Below, piece after piece: positions 7,844-14,228 of a DNA stretch of 15,397 bases. How positions within the stretch are numbered: position 1 is the first letter of the stretch; every line of letters begins with the position of its first letter. This stretch comes from JBEKSX01 sp049516635 (lineage in GTDB: Bacteria; Bacteroidota; Ignavibacteria; Tepidaquicellales; OLB5), in contig JBEKSX010000073.1 of assembly GCA_049516635.1 (NCBI GenBank), positions 1 through 15,397 of the forward strand, given 5' to 3'. The translations under genes and the position numbers were made by a program. Below the pieces are notes generated by a model, which was not told the DNA's origin, made no database searches, and saw nothing but the letters and a program-made list of their open reading frames with translations.

Positions 7844-9154
7844 TTAGTTTATTATCGGCTCGTGAACAAAATTAGGGCGTTCGTACATAAAATTAAATCC
7901 ATATTTTAGCAAGTTCAGAAAAGAGGGGTTGGGCCACTCATCAGAATGTCCTGCGGTTTCCACCGAGATCCATTTACACCCTAGCTCGTGAGCCTTGTTG
8001 ATTCTCCTTGAGATGATCGAGCTTTGTGCTCCTCTTCCTCTGTATTCTGATAATGTTGTTGCCATTCCAAACCATGCAGTATCACCATCTACATACATCG
8101 AACCCGCTGCGACCGGCTTATTCCTATCAAAAGCCATATAATTATACCAGTTGTTCTTGCCAACAATTCCCTCAAATACTCCTTTCAAAGAACGAGGAAT
8201 TTCGAATACTGTAGTAACTACCTCGGAGAAATCTTTTATGTGTTCATCATTTATTTCTATTATTTCAAGCTCTGTATCGGGAATAATAACAGGTTCAGTT
8301 GTTCTGTAGAATTTATTCCAATAGCTTTTAAGAACCATGCCCTTTTCTAACAGGATATTTCCCAGATTCTCCGGACTTGCATGAGGACTTATCTGGATTC
8401 CAAATATGTTTTTGAAAGGTTTATAAAAATCGAATGCTTTTTCGAGAAGCCTTTTATTTGCTTGTTTATAAATTCCCAGACCTATTATCCGGTTCACTAT
8501 AATAGCAGGTATGGAGTCCGTTCTGACAGCGATTGCTTTTCCAAAACGTTCAAAAGTGATATTGTTATTTTTGATTACATCTTTTTCAGCATTAAAATAC
8601 ATATCGTACCACGCTTCGGCTTCTGCTATTTCGATTTTGTTCGAAATGTATTCCAAGGCTTGTTTTTCGATCCCTTTTATAAAATCGGTTTTTGCATCTG
8701 CATAGTCATTAGAATCCTGCCATTCTTTTAGGGCAAGTTCTTTTTTCATTTTGTAATAATTATCCCTAACATCATCGTGTGTTCGCAGGTAATCTCTGAA
8801 TAGAATATGCCTTCTCCAAAACTCGTTTGTTAATTCTACTGTGTGGATATGGTGTGTACTGGTTCCATTCTCACTTTTGACAAAATATCTTCTTTCCGGC
8901 ATCACATCCTCGAATTTCGATACATATTCATAACCAAGTTTGATCATTTCAGGAATAAAACTATCGGCATCGGAAAGTTTTCTCACGCCAAGTAAAATAT
9001 CTATAATTGGTTTAGCACCTAATCCGGGTACTGAGGTGCTTCCGACATGCTCGATACGGACTGCCTTATCAATAAGAGTTCTTTTTAAGAGCTCTTTTTC
9101 TTTCAGAAATAGCTCGCTCCATTGCGGGTTATATTCCGCTAATTCGATCTTCAT
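7844..9154 (-). CDS. GrpB-family nucleotidyltransferase / GNAT acetyltransferase fusion
   Basis: A 436-residue two-domain protein. Residues 1-170 are a GrpB/UPF0157 domain of the nucleotidyltransferase fold: HVGSTSVPGLGAKPIIDI (36-53) and HHIHTVE (101-107) are its signatures, and the domain stands alone in most relatives. A linker (about 170-290) shows weak similarity to an N-terminal half of tandem GNAT proteins. Residues 295-430 form a GNAT N-acetyltransferase: YRGRGAQSSII (371-381) is the acetyl-CoA pyrophosphate-binding motif A, with Gln at the usual last Gly. Substrates of both domains are unknown; small-molecule modification such as drug or metabolite inactivation is an inference. It begins 11 bp after the VOC gene and ends 6 bp before the membrane-protein gene, so it is probably co-transcribed. 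No frameshift is needed to join the domains. Confidence 0.85.
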   Translation of the reverse strand: MKIELAEYNPQWSELFLKEKELLKRTLIDKAVRIEHVGSTSVPGLGAKPIIDILLGVRKLSDADSFIPEMIKLGYEYVSKFEDVMPERRYFVKSENGTSTHHIHTVELTNEFWRRHILFRDYLRTHDDVRDNYYKMKKELALKEWQDSNDYADAKTDFIKGIEKQALEYISNKIEIAEAEAWYDMYFNAEKDVIKNNNITFERFGKAIAVRTDSIPAIIVNRIIGLGIYKQANKRLLEKAFDFYKPFKNIFGIQISPHASPENLGNILLEKGMVLKSYWNKFYRTTEPVIIPDTELEIIEINDEHIKDFSEVVTTVFEIPRSLKGVFEGIVGKNNWYNYMAFDRNKPVAAGSMYVDGDTAWFGMATTLSEYRGRGAQSSIISRRINKAHELGCKWISVETAGHSDEWPNPSFLNLLKYGFNFMYERPNFVHEPIIN

Positions 9155-9165
9155 TTATTAATGTA

Positions 9166-10047
9166 TCAGGCGGTTAAATGTAACTTTATTCCATCAAGAT
9201 CCTTCGTAGTAATGGTTCCGTTTGGGATTAGATCATTCTCAAATTTAATTTTGCCGAACTCATTGTCTTCTAAATTGAGAATTACTTTTTTTAAGATATC
9301 ATTATCCGGTATCCTTATTACAAAATGTTCGAGTCCGAGCGAGTTTTCAGGCGCAGGAGGAATGTTTTGCCCTGACCATATATTAGCACCTATATGATGA
9401 TGGTAACTTCCTGCGGACATGAATAATACTCCAGGGTATTCTCTGGTTGTCACATCAAAACCTAATGTCTTGCTGTAAAAATTCTCAGCTTTGGTCAGGT
9501 CTGAGACTCTCAGATGAATATGTCCCAGTATTGAATCAGGATGTATCCCTTTATTGTTCGATGATATTCCCTTCACTTCATTTATTAGAGAATCCAGATC
9601 CAGAGGAAGAGTTTCCATTTTAACCTGGCCTTTTTCCCATTTCCACTGCTCTTTCGGTTTATCAGAATATATCTCTACACCGTTTCCATCAGGATCTGCA
9701 AGGTAGATAGCTTCGCTCACAAGATGGTCTGAAAAGCCGTGGAATTTGATTTCTGTTTGAGACAATTTTGTTAAAACTGCTGCAAGTTCTTTTCTGTTAG
9801 GGACTTTTATAGCAATATGGTAGAGCCCGGCAGTTCGTCTGGAAGCTGATTCACCCCCCGGAAGTACTTGTAAAAAAATCTGATAAGGTGGCTTACCCGA
9901 TGCCGAAAGCAATGCATAGTTATTGTTTTTTTCAAAAACTTGAAAGCCAATTTGCTCACTATAAAATTTTAGCGATCTTTCAAGAAGAGAAACCTTCAAT
10001 TTAATGCCACTGATTGCAGTATTACCCGGAAGTGTTATTTTATTCAT
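9166..10047 (-). CDS. Two-domain VOC protein, catechol 2,3-dioxygenase (CatE)-like
   Basis: A 293-residue protein built from two vicinal-oxygen-chelate modules: about 12-130 and 172-292. The first has HIAIKV (H77) and DPDGNGVEIYSDKP (E125); the second has GHIHLRV (H176/H178), YHHHIGANIW (H216-H218) and HFVIRI (H241). The layout and the YHHHIGxNxW signature are those of the B. subtilis CatE/YfiE type, which opens catechol rings by extradiol cleavage using Fe2+. One feature departs from a standard active enzyme: the last motif reads TTKDLDGIKLHL, without the Glu usually seen after DPxGN, so the metal site may use another acid or the activity may differ. It sits 49 bp downstream of the DUF5519 gene. 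In context it could break down catechols or quinols generated by the neighbouring reductase (inference). Confidence 0.85.
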   Translation of the reverse strand: MNKITLPGNTAISGIKLKVSLLERSLKFYSEQIGFQVFEKNNNYALLSASGKPPYQIFLQVLPGGESASRRTAGLYHIAIKVPNRKELAAVLTKLSQTEIKFHGFSDHLVSEAIYLADPDGNGVEIYSDKPKEQWKWEKGQVKMETLPLDLDSLINEVKGISSNNKGIHPDSILGHIHLRVSDLTKAENFYSKTLGFDVTTREYPGVLFMSAGSYHHHIGANIWSGQNIPPAPENSLGLEHFVIRIPDNDILKKVILNLEDNEFGKIKFENDLIPNGTITTKDLDGIKLHLTA

Positions 10048-10096
10048 GCGTTATTCTTTATCTGATTAATGTTTTTGTTTTTTACTAATCGCTAGT

Positions 10097-10450
10097 TCAT
10101 AAGATTTTTTTTAGAAGATTTATAGCCATGTCCACATCTGAAGCACTCTTAATATAAAAGCTTACCCATCCGCTATCAGGCAATATATGATGGGGTTCAG
10201 CAAGACCTTCCGATACTATCTCGTTTTGTATCTTCTTCGGGAACGTAATATCTACGAGATAATTACTGTGTACATGCCCTATTTCTCTTTTCCCGATTCG
10301 GTATTCTGTTCTACCGAAACGGTGAGGATGGGCTGTTACACCTTCCATCTCAAGCAGAGCAGTTTTTATTACTTCATCTGCTTTTTTCAACTTTACACTA
10401 TAGAAAGATTTTCTGTATTTTGGGGAATCCCTTTGATAAGATACGTCCAA
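10097..10450 (-). CDS. DUF5519 (luciferase-domain family) protein
   Basis: Small cytoplasmic protein of unknown function, matching from memory the family often labelled 'luciferase domain-containing' or DUF5519. Its hallmarks are HRFGRTEYRIGKREIGHVH (43-61) and AEPHHILPDSGWVSFYI (84-100). The name does not mean light production. The ATG at 10450 gives 117 residues but overlaps the end of the FMN reductase gene by 58 bp and lacks a Shine-Dalgarno. A TTG at 10388-10390, just 2 nt after the reductase stop, would give a 97-residue protein that begins right before the conserved region; this shorter start is quite possible. Either way the genes look translationally linked. The position among redox enzymes suggests a related detoxification role, without direct evidence. 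Confidence 0.8.
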   Translation of the reverse strand: MDVSYQRDSPKYRKSFYSVKLKKADEVIKTALLEMEGVTAHPHRFGRTEYRIGKREIGHVHSNYLVDITFPKKIQNEIVSEGLAEPHHILPDSGWVSFYIKSASDVDMAINLLKKIL

Positions 10451-10983
10451 TCAACCAGCGCCGAAAGAAGTTTTTTTAACTGACTCCTCACAGCTTCATT
10501 AATGAGATTACCTTCCGCATCGAATTGCTCCTTTGCTTTTTGAATATAGAACTGAGGCTTATTAAGAGGAATCATATTAACACAAACACAGATATCTCTT
10601 AGATGTGTTTGAGCCCGTATAGTACCCGAAATTCCTCCCGAGGCTCCAATTATTGCAACAGGTTTTGAGTCAAAGGACTGGTCAGGGGGGCGTGAAGCCC
10701 AGTCGATAGCATTTTTCAATACACCGGGTACTGAGTAATTATATTCCGGTGTGGCAATAAGCAATGCGTCAGCATTAGCAATTTTTTCTCTGAATATTAT
10801 TACAGGTTTTGGATACCCTAAATCTCTAATATCATCATTATATAATGGTATAGATAAAAGGTCGAAAATCTCAAGCTCCATATTGTCCGGCTTTAGGTAT
10901 AAAGCATTTTTTAAAAGAGCTCCATTATAAGATTTTTTTCTTAAGCTTCCCGAAAATCCAAGAACTTTTATTTTATTATGCAT
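10393..10983 (-). CDS. NAD(P)H-dependent FMN reductase (flavodoxin-like quinone/azo reductase)
   Basis: A 196-residue flavodoxin-fold enzyme that uses NAD(P)H and bound FMN to reduce quinones, azo compounds, chromate or free flavin. The phosphate-binding loop GSLRKKSYN (12-20), PEYNYSVPGVLKNAIDW (79-95) and IIGASGGISGT (111-121) match the YieF/ChrR/SsuE-like group; the PEYNxSxPGxLKNAIDW signature is diagnostic. Two-electron reduction of quinones to hydroquinones would fit its place between pirin and a ring-cleaving-type dioxygenase. It begins 22 bp after the pirin gene and its end overlaps the DUF5519 reading frame. The family's substrate range is broad, so the exact substrate is not predicted. 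Confidence 0.92.
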   Translation of the reverse strand: MHNKIKVLGFSGSLRKKSYNGALLKNALYLKPDNMELEIFDLLSIPLYNDDIRDLGYPKPVIIFREKIANADALLIATPEYNYSVPGVLKNAIDWASRPPDQSFDSKPVAIIGASGGISGTIRAQTHLRDICVCVNMIPLNKPQFYIQKAKEQFDAEGNLINEAVRSQLKKLLSALVDWTYLIKGIPQNTENLSIV

Positions 10984-11005
10984 TTTAATTATATCGAATT
11001 TTAAA

Positions 11006-11749
11006 TTATTTCATTGGTACTTCTATGAACAGGATCTCGGAATTCTCGAGAGCTTTAATAGTGGTCGATTCCGAATTTTCCAGTCCCAAACCATCGCGTT
11101 TATTTAATTCTTCACCTGATGTTTTTATATGCCCTTCTATAACGAAAATATATAATCCGTTACCGGCTGTATTAAGTGTGTACGTCAGCTCTTTATTTTT
11201 ATCGAGCTTCGCCAATGAAAAATATGTATCCTGATTGAGCCACAGTGAACCGTTTTTCTTCTGAGGTGAAACCATGGTTTGTATCTTATTCATCCGTTCA
11301 TTCGGATCAAAAGTTTTCTGGTCATATCTCGGTTTAACTTCTTTTAATTGAGGGTAAACCCATATCTGCAAAAGATTTACCGGTTCGGAATCCGACGGGT
11401 TAAATTCCGAATGTGTTAATCCTGAACCGGCGGACATTACCTGAACATCACCCGAATTAATAATTCCTCCGCCTCCGGTGCTGTCTTTATGCTCCAGTGC
11501 CCCGGCAAGAGGGATTGTTACTATTTCCATATTATCATGAGGGTGTGTTCCAAAGCCCATACCAGGCTCGACAATATCATCATTCAGTACCCTGAGAAGG
11601 CCGAACCTTATGCGTGAGGGATCATAGTAATCCGCAAAGCTGAATGTGTGATATGTTTTCAGCCAACCATGATCTGCATAACCACGGGTATTTGCACGAT
11701 GCATGGTCTTTTTAAGAGTTAATGTACTGTTATTATTTTCTATATTCAT
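11006..11749 (-). CDS. Pirin-family protein (quercetin 2,3-dioxygenase-like)
   Basis: A 247-residue bicupin of the pirin family (YhhW-like). The metal site is intact: H69 and H71 in GFGTHPHDNMEIVT, H113 and E115 in GSGLTHSEFNP. The N-terminal signature RANTRGYADHGWLKTYHTFSFADYYDP (18-44 region) and the acidic-ligand spacing are classic. Some relatives cleave the flavonol quercetin in vitro and others act as redox-linked regulators. Positioned 25 bp after doxX and 22 bp before the FMN reductase, it is probably part of the same operon and acts on aromatic or quinone-type compounds (inference). No Shine-Dalgarno is visible before the ATG. Confidence 0.95.
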   Translation of the reverse strand: MNIENNNSTLTLKKTMHRANTRGYADHGWLKTYHTFSFADYYDPSRIRFGLLRVLNDDIVEPGMGFGTHPHDNMEIVTIPLAGALEHKDSTGGGGIINSGDVQVMSAGSGLTHSEFNPSDSEPVNLLQIWVYPQLKEVKPRYDQKTFDPNERMNKIQTMVSPQKKNGSLWLNQDTYFSLAKLDKNKELTYTLNTAGNGLYIFVIEGHIKTSGEELNKRDGLGLENSESTTIKALENSEILFIEVPMK

Positions 11750-11774
11750 AATTGTATTTCTTAAGTTAATAATT

Positions 11775-12215
11775 TTACAGCCAAAGTTTTAGAAGAGAAT
11801 CAAGGCTATATTGTCCTGCACCGGTTACTAAAAGAAAAAGTGAGATCGCAATAAGTGACAGATTATATTCAAACCCATTTCCTTTATTTGGTTCACCGGA
11901 ACTTAAGAAAAAGCCTGATTTCCAGTGTACTTTATAAATCGCAACGATCATACTTATAATTAATCCAAGAGCGGTTAACCTTGTTAGAAAACCTATGAGT
12001 ATGAAGATCCCTCCAAAAAGTTCTACAAACGATGCTGTATATGCTAAAGGAGCCGGTATCTTCATATAATTTTTAAAAGCACCTACTGTTGCAGCTAAAC
12101 CATACCCTCCGTACCATCCGAGTACTTTCTGAGCACCATGGGCAAAAAAGATAACCCCCAGCGTGACCCGGATAATCAGCAATGCTGCGTTTAATTGTTC
12201 ATTTGTGAATTGCAT
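11775..12215 (-). CDS. DoxX-family membrane protein
   Basis: A 146-residue inner-membrane protein with four predicted helices (about 9-29, 55-78, 80-98, 115-135). The family signature is present as LRVTLGVIFFAHGAQKVLGWYGG-like sequence in the first helix and loop, then SFVELFGGIFILIGFLTRL in the second. DoxX proteins include a thiosulfate:quinone oxidoreductase subunit, mycobacterial DoxX in membrane oxidative-stress complexes, and B. subtilis CatD, which is encoded with the dioxygenase CatE. A CatD-like role is the closest analogue here. It is the first gene after marR; a GAAAGGAA Shine-Dalgarno (12223-12230) precedes its ATG, and a MarR-type palindrome lies 55-72 bp upstream. Confidence 0.92.
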   Translation of the reverse strand: MQFTNEQLNAALLIIRVTLGVIFFAHGAQKVLGWYGGYGLAATVGAFKNYMKIPAPLAYTASFVELFGGIFILIGFLTRLTALGLIISMIVAIYKVHWKSGFFLSSGEPNKGNGFEYNLSLIAISLFLLVTGAGQYSLDSLLKLWL

Positions 12216-12269
12216 TTTTATATTCCTTTCGATTTAAGTTTGTAATTATTAAAATACTTGTTATACTAC

Positions 12270-12287
12270 TATATGTTATAACACATA
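12270..12287. promoter_or_regulatory. Putative MarR operator upstream of doxX
   Basis: TATATGTT-AT-AACACATA pairs at 7 of 8 arm positions and is the same 18-bp design as the sites before marR; the right arm AACACATA is identical in all three. It lies in the 90-bp gap between marR and doxX, 55 bp before the doxX ATG, a suitable place for repression. A degenerate extra half-site (TACTTGTT, 12255-12262) is adjacent. Confidence 0.7.
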
Positions 12288-12305
12288 AAACGCTAATAAA
12301 AAATT

Positions 12306-12773
12306 CTATAATAAATGTGCGTAAATTTTTTCGGTCAGGAATGACAATTTCATACATTCCTCATTTGTGAGATTAGAAGTAAATAGTTTCTGTATTTTAT
12401 CTATTTGCGGCTGCATCTTTTCCAGTACCTTTAATCCTTTTGAGGTAATGCGTGTTAATGATAATCTTCTGTCTTCTTTTGATCTTATTCTCTCCACAAA
12501 ACCTTGCTTTTCAAGGCGGTCTATCAATCTTGTTATGTCCGGTGAACTGTCGATCATTCGGGTTATTATTTCACATCTTGGATGGCCCTGAGGATAAATA
12601 CCTTTTAAAATCCGTAAAACATTGTACTGACCTGCCGTAATCCCGAATTTAGCACATAATTTTTCCGTTTTGCTCTGAATAAAGTGTGCAGCAACATGAA
12701 TGTTCAGTATTGCTTCTTCATCAAGAGGTAATTCTTTTTTTAATTTTAACCAGGTATTTAATGCTTTTCCCAT
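12306..12773 (-). CDS. MarR-family transcriptional regulator
   Basis: A 155-residue winged-helix repressor. The domain begins around residue 25; GQYNVLRILKGI (48-59) leads into the HTH, SSPDITRLIDRLEKQGFVERI (76-96) contains the recognition helix, and the wing is SKEDRRLSLTRITSKG with the conserved D-R pair. Terminal helices (113-155) form the dimer interface. Cysteines at 40, 67 and 140 could make it thiol-responsive, as for several MarR proteins that sense quinones (inference). Palindromic sites stand 14 and 47 bp before its start codon and another before doxX, so autoregulation and control of the doxX operon are likely. Start at ATG 12773 without a Shine-Dalgarno. The product closest in gene context is B. 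subtilis MhqR, though identity is not claimed. Confidence 0.93.
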   Translation of the reverse strand: MGKALNTWLKLKKELPLDEEAILNIHVAAHFIQSKTEKLCAKFGITAGQYNVLRILKGIYPQGHPRCEIITRMIDSSPDITRLIDRLEKQGFVERIRSKEDRRLSLTRITSKGLKVLEKMQPQIDKIQKLFTSNLTNEECMKLSFLTEKIYAHLL

Positions 12774-12786
12774 TTTTATCTGTATC

Positions 12787-12804
12787 TATGTGTTGTAACA
12801 CATA
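12787..12804. promoter_or_regulatory. Perfect palindromic operator, proximal to marR
   Basis: TATGTGTT-GT-AACACATA has two perfectly complementary 8-bp arms around a 2-bp centre, typical for a MarR dimer. It ends 14 bp before the marR start codon, so binding would block marR transcription or its early elongation. This is the best-conserved of three copies. Confidence 0.78.
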
Positions 12805-12811
12805 AACATGG

Positions 12812-12824
12812 AAGGAAATTCCTT
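12812..12824. repeat. 13-bp palindrome between the marR operators
   Basis: AAGGAA-A-TTCCTT is perfectly symmetric and lies between the two operator copies, overlapping the degraded arm of the distal one. Its arms differ from the MarR site, so it may be a second regulator's site or chance. Confidence 0.4.
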
Positions 12825-12837
12825 GTTGTAACACATA
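12820..12837. promoter_or_regulatory. Second, imperfect operator distal to marR
   Basis: TCCTTGTT-GT-AACACATA keeps the right arm intact while its left arm retains only the inner TGTT plus scattered matches. Its centre is 33 bp from that of the proximal site, about three helical turns, so two dimers could bind the same DNA face cooperatively. Confidence 0.6.
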
Positions 12838-12892
12838 AAATTATTTATTTTCATAAATTAAAATATAATAGTAATTTATAATTAATCTCAAC

Positions 12893-13183
12893 TCAAGGAT
12901 TGGAATTACCGAGCTGAAGTTTGTATTCTTCTATAAGTTCTTTAGGAATGAGTTTCAAAGCTATATAGATAAGCAAAGATACAATTATAATGTCATCTAA
13001 TTGTCCTAATACCGGAATAAAATCGGGTATGATATCAAAAGGCAGGAGAATGTAACCAATGGCAAGGGCAAGAAGTATCTTTGGCATAAGCGGTGTCCTA
13101 TGATCCTTCATAAGCAGTTTATAGAGAGAAATCTGCTTTTTAATTTTTTTGGAAATAAATATTGATCTTTTAAAAGAGATCAT
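12893..13183 (-). CDS. DUF1232 (YkvA-like) membrane protein
   Basis: A 96-residue protein with the DUF1232 core at about 36-80: LALAIGYILLPFDIIPDFIPVLGQLDDIIIV, with the hallmark PxDxIPDFIPVLGxLDD turn between two hydrophobic helices. The N-terminus is strongly basic (KRSIFISKKIKKQ). Function is unknown for the family. It lies 119 bp before marR on the same strand, separated by the operator region, so it is likely a separate transcript. Divergent from the barrel gene at 13448. Confidence 0.9.
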   Translation of the reverse strand: MISFKRSIFISKKIKKQISLYKLLMKDHRTPLMPKILLALAIGYILLPFDIIPDFIPVLGQLDDIIIVSLLIYIALKLIPKELIEEYKLQLGNSNP

Positions 13184-13357
13184 TTATTTTGATTGGTCTT
13201 AATTAAAGTTAATTATTTTTTTTGATTGAAAACGTTCAATATAGCAGCACGATTTTTATTGAAATGAAACCAATATATATAATCTAAATTAAAAGATATA
13301 GGCGGGATGTATTTGTTTCTTTCAAATAAAAAGACTTTCAAATTTAGGAATTTATGA

Positions 13358-13387
13358 ATATCTTCTTGGAAATTTATAAGAAGATAT
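13358..13387. repeat. 10-bp inverted repeat upstream of the first barrel gene
   Basis: ATATCTTCTT (13358-13367) and AAGAAGATAT (13378-13387) are perfect complements with a 10-nt spacer. Centre-to-centre distance is 20 bp, two helical turns, fitting an operator for a dimer. It lies about 61 bp before the ATG at 13448. It could alternatively form a 5' leader hairpin if transcription starts upstream. Confidence 0.55.
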
Positions 13388-13405
13388 AGATTCTTATTAT
13401 AAAAT

Positions 13406-13426
13406 AATTAATAATTAATAATTAAT
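13406..13426 (+). repeat. Three tandem AATTAAT heptamers
   Basis: Three perfect, contiguous copies of AATTAAT sit just before the ribosome-binding region (AGAAAGG, 13430-13436) of the barrel gene at 13448. Copy-number change by slippage would alter promoter or leader spacing without affecting the reading frame. Confidence 0.6.
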
Positions 13427-13447
13427 AACAGAAAGGCAGCTTCTATT

Positions 13448-13981
13448 ATGAAAAGATACATTTTAACAACTATCATTTTTTTGATCTGCATCTCTACATC
13501 TAATGCGCAGCTTAAAGAAAAAGACAACCTGCTCGGACCGTCGATAGGTTTCTGGCCATCGGGCAGTGCTCCCACTTTCGGACTTAATTATGAAAACCAA
13601 CTAACACAAGCCGGTCCCGGTACGATCAGTCTGGGGGGTCTATTCAGATTTACAACATGGAAAGACAATTTTGATCCTGATAATTACTATTCATACAGTT
13701 ATTTTACATTCGGGGCACAATCAAATTATAATTTTAACGAAATAGGTGATGGAAAGTTTGTTCCGTTCGTAGGACTCGTTCTAGGTTACAATGTTGTGAA
13801 TGCTACTTTTACCGGTCCTCACGGAAATCTTTATACTACTGGTCATAGCAGCGAGTTATGGCTTTGGCTCCAGGGTGGATTGAGATATTTCTTTTCTCCC
13901 AGAGTTGCAGGTGCACTAAGATTCGGTTTCGGTTCTTTTAATTATAATGCGATCGAGATTGGTGTAGATTTCAAGCTGTAA
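13448..13981 (+). CDS. Small outer-membrane beta-barrel protein
   Basis: A 177-residue exported protein. Residues 1-20 are a signal peptide cleaved at SNA|Q. The mature chain shows alternating polar and aromatic/hydrophobic residues in strands (GTISLGGLFRFTTW, SYSYFTFGAQSNYNF, VPFVGLVLGYNVV, LWLWLQGGLRYFF, VAGALRFGFGSFNYNAIEIGVDFKL) separated by Gly/Asn-rich turns, consistent with an eight-strand OmpW/OmpX-like barrel in the outer membrane. No ligand or pore function can be read from it. AGAAAGG 11 nt upstream supports the ATG. It has its own flanking inverted repeats and may be transcribed alone. Confidence 0.8.
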   Translation: MKRYILTTIIFLICISTSNAQLKEKDNLLGPSIGFWPSGSAPTFGLNYENQLTQAGPGTISLGGLFRFTTWKDNFDPDNYYSYSYFTFGAQSNYNFNEIGDGKFVPFVGLVLGYNVVNATFTGPHGNLYTTGHSSELWLWLQGGLRYFFSPRVAGALRFGFGSFNYNAIEIGVDFKL

Positions 13982-14023
13982 CTCTTTTCTAATATTATTT
14001 TTGCAGTAAGTTCTAATGGACAC

Positions 14024-14050
14024 TTAAGATATATGCTGGTTATATCTTAA
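14024..14050. repeat. Strong AT-rich hairpin after the first barrel gene
   Basis: TTAAGATATA (14024-14033) and TATATCTTAA (14041-14050) are perfectly complementary around the loop TGCTGGT. It starts 43 nt after the stop codon of the preceding gene. There is no T-run on the plus strand, so it may be a 3' stability hairpin or operator rather than a canonical terminator. Confidence 0.55.
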
Positions 14051-14228
14051 TTGATAATTGAGGATTCTCAGATTAATTCTCAAATCTCATATTCATTAGG
14101 TCCCTTTATTGTTATTAATATACCAACTGAGGATTATTCAGGAACTACTATCTATACATTGGATTTATATATTGGATTCCTTTTCAGTTTATGATTTCGT
14201 ATTTTTTAAAAATTATAATTAGACAGCT

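Noticed and set aside
13225..13240. ATTGAA-AACG-TTCAAT, a LacI/CRE-like palindrome before the DUF1232 gene
   Set aside because: Only 6-bp arms in AT-rich DNA, with a single occurrence and no LacI-family gene in the window; chance is likely.
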